A DNA stretch of 7,194 nt, from assembly GCA_945956945.1 (NCBI GenBank), contig CAMFJO010000036.1, forward strand, positions 1-7,194. The letters are read 5' to 3'. The stretch's first letter is position 1. Each line of letters opens with the position of its first letter. The stretch is from an uncultured Legionellales bacterium (lineage in GTDB: Bacteria; Pseudomonadota; Gammaproteobacteria; UBA1113). Under the pieces are notes generated by a model that was not told where the DNA came from, did not search any database, and saw nothing but the letters and a program-made list of their open reading frames with translations. Of this stretch, positions 1-5,053 are shown one piece after another. The translations under genes were made by a program, and so were the position numbers.

Positions 1-31
1 ATGTTACATTGATCGATAGAATAGTTGATGT

Positions 32-36
32 GGGGA
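32..36 (+). promoter_or_regulatory. Candidate ribosome binding site deciding the start at 42
   Basis: GGGGA ends 5 bp before the ATG at 42. It is the only Shine-Dalgarno-like purine run near a start codon at this end of the gene. The alternative TTG at 9 has only 8 bases of visible upstream sequence, so its ribosome binding site cannot be judged. Confidence 0.4.
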
Positions 37-41
37 ATGAA

Positions 42-3000
42 ATGGAACAGTCAAATGAAGATAAAATAGAGACCTTGAAAAGTGAGGTTTGTTCGGAAAG
101 CATGCCTCAAACCGTTGCGGTAAAAGATGAAGAAGGAAATCCAAAAGAAAGTGAAACAGGGTTGTTAATAGATAGGGATTTTGTGGAAACCGCCCCCATA
201 GAGAGCGTCGAAGATTCCAAAAAAGAAGTGGCTAGGAAGGAATCGATAGAAGCACTAGAAGATAAAATGACGCTAAAGAAATTTTCTTCTTCAAAAGATA
301 CTATTGCAAAACGTATGCTAAAACACACACGCCGGAGTGACTCTGAAAGCAGCACGGAAGAGATTATAAATTTGAAAGAACTGAACGATTTTAAGCTCGG
401 GAAGATGTATGCAGAAGGCCGTGGGGTAAAGCAAAACATAATTACAGCAATACAACTCCTTATGAAAGCCGCCCAAAGCGGAAAATATGTCAGTGAAGCG
501 CAATTTTATCTGGGATTACTTTTCGCCGATGGCCTTTATGGGTGCGGTGAAAATGAAGCTACCGCAATGTATTGGTTTAATTGCATAACGGCAGAACCAA
601 TGGGACTGAATAGGGATTCCTTATATTATTTAGGGGTTATTTACGAAAGAGGTTATATAAAGAAAAAGGCTGCAACAGACTATAAGGACGAGGCTAAAGC
701 CAGAGATTATTTTTTAAGTGCCGCACAACAAGGCCATGCGGGAGCTCAATACCATTTAGCCGTTATGTATTTAGAGGGTCGCGGCGGAAATCCCAATGAG
801 CAAGAGGCTATAAATTGGTTTAGGCAAGCAGCCTGCCAAGGGTATACTTGTGGCGTGGGTGTAGAAATTATATCTAAAGAAATGCCGAAATTAATTTCGG
901 CTATAGTACAAATCTTAGGTCAGAATTATACAGAAGACATGGAAAGAATGTTTTCACAGCTCTGGCATAAAGGAATTCCTCCCCTCACAGATGTAACACT
1001 CTATAATTACAAGTATGAAATTTATTCTTCCAAAGAAGAAATTCCTCCCGTTAAAAAGAGAAGAATAGTGTATTTATATGTAGAAAACGGGGTGTTGCAT
1101 TATCAAATTGTGAGGCAACAAGAAGTCCGTGCCGGAACCTTAGAGGTAGCGGCCGGGTTTAACTTAGATAAACTGGTAGATGTTTGCTTTATTGATACGC
1201 TTCCAACCACAGAAAAAATCAGGCAAATATGGTACAGTTGTGCCATTCCTCAAACAAGCTGCATTTATAAAATTAGCGCGGACAATGGACATGAAGTTAA
1301 AGCTTACGCAATAGATGTCAGCCCACAGGACAGTAAACAGGAAATAGAAACGAGATTATTAGCATTTGCAAGAGAGCAGGGATGGTGTTTGTCCAAAGAA
1401 GAAAATTTGCTGCCTTTAGAAAAAGGATTCGAAGATCAGCTAAAAGAAAAGGGAGAGCTGGAACCTTCCTATGAAGTTAATTTTTCGCTAAAAATGTTGC
1501 CCGCGTATCAAGAGGTTTTGACAGAAGAAATCAAATTTTTAGAATTTTTAAATAAGCTTCTTTGTACTTTAAAGCTTGAAGAATTTAAGAGGCTTTTCGA
1601 GGATAAGCAAGATATTAAAACAGTAGAAGAGGCTATCCTTGTTCTTGAAAAATTAAAAGATTGTCAGGCAGAGATAAGGGGTACTTTTAAGCAAGACCCG
1701 ACAGATTCTTCCGAGATTATTGGTATTTTAAAATCCGCCTATGAAGGCAGAATAAATTTTGACGATTATTTGAAAGTGACTCGTTTTATAAATTTTCTGT
1801 ACATTAAACTCAACAAAATAGGTTTAGAGTCTAAAATATATAGTCTGTGCCAAGAAAATGAAGGCGTTCTTTCTTCAAGTGTATTAACCAACTTGCCCGC
1901 CATATTTACCGCTCAATTTATCACTAGAAGAATAATGGTGCTAAATAATTTAGCCAATTGTTTCCGAGAAAAGCATGCAGAAATCTATCAGCTAGATAGC
2001 ATTTTTTTCACTATTAATAAATTAGTGACCCTGGTAGAAAGAGCTCTACCTCCATCTTTGCAACCTGAGACGCAAGATGAAAAAAGAAATCTGGAGAGTA
2101 TGAGAGAGATCCATCTAAAGTTGAGTAAAGAGAAAAATGATTTTAAAAATTATTGCTTTAAGTTAATAAAACCCATTTTTAATTTGTTGATGCTGGAGAT
2201 GGATGGGGTAGATATGGCGGTTATCCTTCGCACCTTCTTGGCGCAAAAAAAAGATTTAATGAGTTCTTTTTCTTTTTTAGAAGAGCGGTCCCAAGGTAAT
2301 GAAGAGCGGCTTAAAAAAATTGAAGAAATAAAAAGAGAGGTTGCGGAGGCTCAGGAGCTTGTGTATCTCATAGCCTGTATTATAGACTTGCTTACTTTGA
2401 TCCCTATACTATTTCCAGAGATAAATGAAGTTAAAAATATAGAAAATACCGATCTTGGTTTGATGGATCTGCCTTTTTCTCAAACACCAGATACTGAATG
2501 TGTCAGTCCTCGGCAGCGCCGTATATCTGTACCTAGAGTAGGTGATTTATGGGAGAAATTGTCCCCGCATTCTAGTTATAGGTCCATTTCATCGCCTGTG
2601 GGCGATCGAATGAGAAAAAAAGAAAATTCAGAAGAAGTAATGCATAGTAAAAGTCCATTGAAAGAGCGGAATAGCCCTAGGGCTACTGGCCGTAATTCGC
2701 TACTATTTAGCCCTACTTACTCTCTAGCGGATAGCTGTAATAGAACGTCCAATTTAGACGATCAAAGCAAGAAAGGTCATCATGCTCTAACGCAATCAGT
2801 CGGCCCCTTAAATAGGCCCTTGCGAGGCGTAGCCGATGAGAGGAGAGCGGGTTTTTCTGCTGTTCCTTCTTTATCGCTTGAGGATAAAGAAGAAAAGAGA
2901 AAGAAAGGCTACTTTAGCCTTTCTGAATCATGCGATGGCGTAAGCCGAGCAAAAAAGTCTAAACCCCGAGAGGGTTTTTTTGAAGGCAGGAATAGGGTAT

Positions 3001-3230
3001 CCTCATTTTCTCCTCCTCAGGTACAAGCCCAGACACCGCCCCTGTTGTCGCTAGACGCCAAAATGGAGGAAAGTATGGTCGAAGAGGGTCATAAGGCGGG
3101 TAGAAAATTTTCTTTATCGCAACAAATGACCACTCCGCGAGTGGTCTCCCCATCTAAGCCAGCAGTTATAGGGAAGGAGGAACAAGCTCGTAGCGCTCTT
3201 CCGCCTAACCGAACTTCATACAACAAATGA
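42..3230 (+). CDS. Large Sel1-repeat protein with Ser/Pro-rich tail, candidate secreted effector
   Basis: This predicted protein has 1062 residues and no signal peptide. Residues 1-110 are charged and probably disordered. About four Sel1-like repeats follow (roughly 115-148, 151-188, 192-232, 233-269), recognisable by YxLGxxYxxG and AxxWFxxAAxxG patterns such as LGKMYAEGRGV and AINWFRQAACQG. Sel1 repeats are alpha-alpha solenoids that usually mediate protein-protein contacts. Residues 325-440 look like a mixed alpha/beta segment with a basic KKRR cluster (338-341). Residues 460-800 are mainly helical, with a coiled-coil-like stretch (744-773) running into a hydrophobic segment (773-792). Residues 811-1062 are low-complexity and rich in Ser, Pro, Arg and Lys, with eleven S/T-P sites. 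I do not recognise the protein as a whole. A host-directed secreted effector is an inference from this architecture; a cytoplasmic scaffold is the alternative. ATG at 42 is chosen because GGGGA lies 5 bp upstream. A TTG at 9 is also in frame and the frame stays open to the window edge. Confidence 0.8.
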   Translation: MEQSNEDKIETLKSEVCSESMPQTVAVKDEEGNPKESETGLLIDRDFVETAPIESVEDSKKEVARKESIEALEDKMTLKKFSSSKDTIAKRMLKHTRRSDSESSTEEIINLKELNDFKLGKMYAEGRGVKQNIITAIQLLMKAAQSGKYVSEAQFYLGLLFADGLYGCGENEATAMYWFNCITAEPMGLNRDSLYYLGVIYERGYIKKKAATDYKDEAKARDYFLSAAQQGHAGAQYHLAVMYLEGRGGNPNEQEAINWFRQAACQGYTCGVGVEIISKEMPKLISAIVQILGQNYTEDMERMFSQLWHKGIPPLTDVTLYNYKYEIYSSKEEIPPVKKRRIVYLYVENGVLHYQIVRQQEVRAGTLEVAAGFNLDKLVDVCFIDTLPTTEKIRQIWYSCAIPQTSCIYKISADNGHEVKAYAIDVSPQDSKQEIETRLLAFAREQGWCLSKEENLLPLEKGFEDQLKEKGELEPSYEVNFSLKMLPAYQEVLTEEIKFLEFLNKLLCTLKLEEFKRLFEDKQDIKTVEEAILVLEKLKDCQAEIRGTFKQDPTDSSEIIGILKSAYEGRINFDDYLKVTRFINFLYIKLNKIGLESKIYSLCQENEGVLSSSVLTNLPAIFTAQFITRRIMVLNNLANCFREKHAEIYQLDSIFFTINKLVTLVERALPPSLQPETQDEKRNLESMREIHLKLSKEKNDFKNYCFKLIKPIFNLLMLEMDGVDMAVILRTFLAQKKDLMSSFSFLEERSQGNEERLKKIEEIKREVAEAQELVYLIACIIDLLTLIPILFPEINEVKNIENTDLGLMDLPFSQTPDTECVSPRQRRISVPRVGDLWEKLSPHSSYRSISSPVGDRMRKKENSEEVMHSKSPLKERNSPRATGRNSLLFSPTYSLADSCNRTSNLDDQSKKGHHALTQSVGPLNRPLRGVADERRAGFSAVPSLSLEDKEEKRKKGYFSLSESCDGVSRAKKSKPREGFFEGRNRVSSFSPPQVQAQTPPLLSLDAKMEESMVEEGHKAGRKFSLSQQMTTPRVVSPSKPAVIGKEEQARSALPPNRTSYNK

Positions 3231-3257
3231 AATCACTGAAAATCATCCTATACCATA

Positions 3258-3418
3258 GGGTCTGTTGACATTGGGTTAATCGGCTGCAAAATGAGTAGAA
3301 TCGGTGCAAATACACGCAAATTCTCGTTAAATAGTATCCACTATTCGCCTCGAATTTGCGTGTATTTTCCCTCGATTCCCTCATTTTTCGCGTCGACAAA
3401 CCAAATGTCAACAGACCC
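3258..3418. mobile_element. 161-bp palindromic MITE-like element flanked by TA
   Basis: The element begins GGGTCTGTTGACATT and ends with its exact reverse complement AATGTCAACAGACCC, a perfect 15-bp terminal inverted repeat that continues for several bp past one mismatch. A second perfect inverted repeat of 16 bp lies inside (3308-3323 and 3352-3367). The sequence between these blocks also matches partly, so the element is one long imperfect palindrome centred near 3338. TA stands on both sides (3256-3257 and 3419-3420), as expected for a TA target duplication. It is too short to encode a transposase and would need one in trans. TA duplication fits IS630/Tc1-mariner or some IS5-group elements; the family cannot be settled from this window. 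It lies 27 bp after the stop of the Sel1-repeat gene and touches the stop of the converging exported-protein gene, so its RNA hairpin might also stop or protect transcripts. Confidence 0.85.
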
Positions 3419-3699
3419 TAATGTTCTATTATCTTGTCACATCCCTTTGCTTTGCGGCTCACTGGATCCTTAGTGTTACTATATTGTTTACATCTCTGTG
3501 CGGTCTGATCGGCATCGTGCTTCGCGCTTCCTACCGACCCCATTGCTTGGGGCTCAGCATTGATATTATGCGCGTGGCCAGCGCTCGGGCCGCTTACTTC
3601 CTCGTGGCCTCTGACCAAATTCTGTGCCTCCGCCTGCCCTGCAGCGCAAAATACAGCCAATCCTAAGATAAACGCCACTTTTTTGATTTTGCTTAACAT
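3418..3699 (-). CDS. Small exported periplasmic/secreted protein, 3' end altered by MITE
   Basis: This predicted protein has 93 residues and a clear Sec signal peptide: basic start (MLSKIKK), hydrophobic core about residues 8-20, and an AEA|Q signal peptidase I site after residue 25. Cys18 does not sit in a lipobox, so it is probably not a lipoprotein. The mature part of about 68 residues is hydrophilic. It contains five His (32, 42, 44, 61, 93) and only two Cys (70, 87), which could form one disulfide in the periplasm. I do not recognise the family. The start at 3699 is supported by GAGGA 8 bp upstream and by a promoter. The TAG stop consists of the TA flank plus the first base of the neighbouring MITE. 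Without the element the frame would read Tyr-Gly-Ile-Gly and then TGA at 3245-3243, so the present protein has lost about four residues and may still work. The gene converges on the Sel1-repeat gene. Confidence 0.7.
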   Translation of the reverse strand: MLSKIKKVAFILGLAVFCAAGQAEAQNLVRGHEEVSGPSAGHAHNINAEPQAMGSVGSAKHDADQTAQRCKQYSNTKDPVSRKAKGCDKIIEH

Positions 3700-3707
3700 C
3701 TTGATTT

Positions 3708-3712
3708 TCCTC
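3708..3712 (-). promoter_or_regulatory. Ribosome binding site of the small exported protein
   Basis: On the - strand GAGGA lies 8 bp upstream of the ATG at 3699. This is good Shine-Dalgarno sequence and spacing, and it supports this reading over the ORFs on the opposite strand. Confidence 0.6.
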
Positions 3713-3772
3713 GAATTGTTTCTGCTGAATGAACTCCTCAGACCGGGAAAAGTGTGTTTGCTTTTCTTGCTA

Positions 3773-3801
3773 ATTATGGTCTAATTTTGAACTAAAATCA
3801 A
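3773..3801 (-). promoter_or_regulatory. Sigma-70-type promoter for the small exported protein
   Basis: Read on the - strand, TTGATT (3801-3796) and CATAAT (3778-3773) are separated by 17 bp, with four and five of six consensus bases respectively. Transcription would start near 3766 and leave a leader of roughly 65 bases before the ATG at 3699. The spacer holds the imperfect palindrome ATTTTAGTTCAAAAT, which could be an operator, but this is speculative. Confidence 0.5.
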
Positions 3802-3978
3802 TTGTCCGTGTGCACCCATAGATTCTCGCTGAACTAAAGCAGGAAAAATTAGCTGACAAATGCCCAAACAACCGCTAATATTACAAGCAGTTACATGAAA
3901 AACAGCTGAGGTCTTGCCTATATAGCCTTAAAGGCCTTCCTATGGTATTATTATACATTCGTTCGGTTAATATTTACC

Positions 3979-3990
3979 TATACTTAGAAT
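3979..3990 (+). promoter_or_regulatory. Possible -10 region of the 290-residue protein gene
   Basis: TATACT (3979-3984) and TAGAAT (3985-3990) each match five of six -10 bases, 21-32 bp before the ATG at 4011. Neither has a good -35 box at 16-18 bp. GTTAATATT just upstream (3966-3974) resembles half of a PmrA-type site of Legionella/Coxiella effector genes, but the second half is missing at the expected distance. This is weak evidence overall. Confidence 0.25.
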
Positions 3991-4010
3991 AATTTTTAGC
4001 GAGATAAAAA

Positions 4011-4883
4011 ATGGCAGCGAATAGCGATTATGTAAGCACTTTCACCACCGTCCTTGAAACAGTCCGCGGTAGATGCGAAGAATTATGCCAAACCTTTTTG
4101 GGGCAGGGTATAGAAAATTGCGCTCAACTGTATGAACAAGATAAAGACACATTACAATTCCCCCGTAAAAAGCAAAACTATTCTCCCAATGAATGTTGCA
4201 TTTTACTGGCTGCGGGCCAAATAATGCAGATCCAGGGCCATGTTGATAACATAACCCTCGTTTTAACCGAAATAGATAAAAGCGATCTAGAGGCTATGAA
4301 AAACGCTCTTATAGCGGGCCCAGGGGGAGCTGAGTGGAAAAAACTATACGATTCTAATCGTGCTCAATTTAAATGCGATAAGTTGAAAAAATTATGGGAC
4401 GCTGTGGTGGTTACACGCTTATTAGTCTCTCAATTTGATGGCGTTAAGGATCTTGCTGGAAAAATAAGCTTATCAGCAGAGCAGATAGACGATGTTAATC
4501 GTAGCCTTCAGTATTTAAGTTTATCCTTGCATCCCAATAGTTCAAATTATTATGCCAAAGACATCGGTCTATTGGATAAATTTGCAGCACGATTTTTCAA
4601 AAAAGAAGTAAGAAACATTTCATCCTCTCCTAATAGCGCAAAGAGTATTGCTAGCCAATCCTCACCCTTGAATGTCCCTCGTAATCGTGATAGTCAATTA
4701 TCATCCCTATTACTTACACAGAGCGCACCTTCGGGAAACAGTTTTTTTAATTTGCTCAGGACCATTAGCGATATCTCCTTACCTTCGTCGGATGAGGTAT
4801 CGGATGAAGAAGAAAATATAGCGGGAAGTGGTGTCATTAAAAGGCCATTAACACCGGTCGTACCTCGAAACGGGCAAATGTAG
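4011..4883 (+). CDS. Uncharacterised 290-residue helical protein with acidic Ser-rich tail, candidate effector
   Basis: I do not recognise this protein. Residues 1-200 are hydrophilic and mainly helical, with six Cys (22, 26, 37, 62, 63, 122), no signal peptide and no membrane segment. Residues 201-260 are rich in Ser, Asn and Pro, with two SSP sites (about 206 and 218) and an RTISDIS segment. The last 30 residues begin DEVSDEEEN, a dense acidic cluster about 22-30 residues from the end. That placement resembles the E-block described for some Dot/Icm type IV secretion substrates, and the SxxDEE pattern also fits casein kinase 2 sites. A secreted host-directed protein is therefore plausible but unproven. 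The ATG at 4011 is preceded by only a weak ribosome binding site (GAGA, about 7 bp upstream). No second start near it is better. Its stop codon overlaps the start of a palindromic repeat, so the original 3' end may have been different. Confidence 0.7.
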   Translation: MAANSDYVSTFTTVLETVRGRCEELCQTFLGQGIENCAQLYEQDKDTLQFPRKKQNYSPNECCILLAAGQIMQIQGHVDNITLVLTEIDKSDLEAMKNALIAGPGGAEWKKLYDSNRAQFKCDKLKKLWDAVVVTRLLVSQFDGVKDLAGKISLSAEQIDDVNRSLQYLSLSLHPNSSNYYAKDIGLLDKFAARFFKKEVRNISSSPNSAKSIASQSSPLNVPRNRDSQLSSLLLTQSAPSGNSFFNLLRTISDISLPSSDEVSDEEENIAGSGVIKRPLTPVVPRNGQM

Positions 4884-4987
4884 AGAAGATTCACCGAACT
4901 GTGTCGTCTCCGGCCTGCGGCCGAGGATGACCATATTTGTGTTCTTAAACTGGCAATAGAGTTGACATAGTTCAGGGAACCTTCTCT
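4882..4987. repeat. 106-bp palindromic intergenic repeat at the 3' end of the preceding gene
   Basis: The outer arms 4882-4905 and 4964-4987 are inverted repeats matching at 20 of 24 positions, beginning AGAGAAG and ending CTTCTCT. A GC-rich hairpin lies between them (4903-4931), and the remainder is AT-rich. Its core, CGGCCTGCGGCCGAGGATGAC, resembles the GTCATCCTCGG-type palindromic repeats scattered between genes in many proteobacteria, which suggests a dispersed REP- or MITE-like family. This needs other genomic copies for proof. The left edge begins at the second base of the TAG stop of the upstream gene. Confidence 0.55.
4903..4931 (+). terminator. GC-rich hairpin, possible weak terminator
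   Basis: GTCGTC-TC-CGGCC, loop TGC, GGCCG-AG-GATGAC forms a 13-position stem with one mismatch and two G-U pairs, 20 bp after the stop at 4883. No T-run follows, so it is not a classical intrinsic terminator. It may stabilise the transcript 3' end or simply be the core of the surrounding repeat. Confidence 0.3.
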
Positions 4988-4996
4988 CAATTTAAG

Positions 4997-5025
4997 TTCT
5001 CAATTCCAGCGTGTTATGGTATAGT
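4997..5025 (+). promoter_or_regulatory. Promoter of the CoA-transferase gene
   Basis: TTCTCA (4997-5002) and TATAGT (5020-5025) are separated by 17 bp, with four and five of six consensus bases. The start point would be near 5032, giving a leader of about 20 bases with no recognisable Shine-Dalgarno sequence before the ATG at 5054. Confidence 0.4.
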
Positions 5026-5053
5026 TTTATCTATTTGTAACCGATACTATACA

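Larger units (their letters stand above)
3700..4010. other. Divergent intergenic region, 311 bp
   Basis: This AT-rich stretch separates the divergent exported-protein gene and 290-residue-protein gene. It holds the - strand promoter and ribosome binding site listed separately, a weak + strand promoter next to position 4011, and a 9-bp direct repeat TGAACTAAA at 3788-3796 and 3830-3838. A short palindrome, GCCTTAAAGGC, lies near 3925. I see no convincing gene, RNA or terminator in it. Confidence 0.6.

Noticed and set aside
107..503. - strand ORFs within the 5' part of the Sel1-repeat gene
   Set aside because: The + strand frame encodes clear Sel1 repeats, so these are antisense shadows.
3205..3411. 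- strand ORF of 68 codons spanning the MITE
   Set aside because: It runs through the palindromic element into the end of the Sel1-repeat gene and shows no protein features.
3291..3473. + strand ORF of 60 codons crossing the MITE right end
   Set aside because: It lies mostly inside the palindrome, has no ribosome binding site and arises from element sequence.
3421..3784. Overlapping + strand ORFs of 81 and 74 codons opposite the small exported protein
   Set aside because: They are antisense to a gene with a clear signal peptide, ribosome binding site and promoter; they have no good start signals of their own.
3860..3898. Possible 12-residue leader peptide (MPKQPLILQAVT)
   Set aside because: The AGGA is too far upstream, no attenuator structure follows, and it is too short to support by itself.
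3966..3990. PmrA-type regulatory site upstream of the 290-residue gene
   Set aside because: Only one half-site-like GTTAATATT is present; the second half is missing at the expected spacing.
4962..4967. Perfect -35 hexamer TTGACA
   Set aside because: It lies in the right arm of the palindromic repeat and no -10-like sequence occurs at 16-18 bp.
4694..4990. - strand ORF of 98 codons overlapping the 3' end of the 290-residue gene and the palindromic repeat
   Set aside because: It starts in the repeat and lacks any recognisable domain or start signal.
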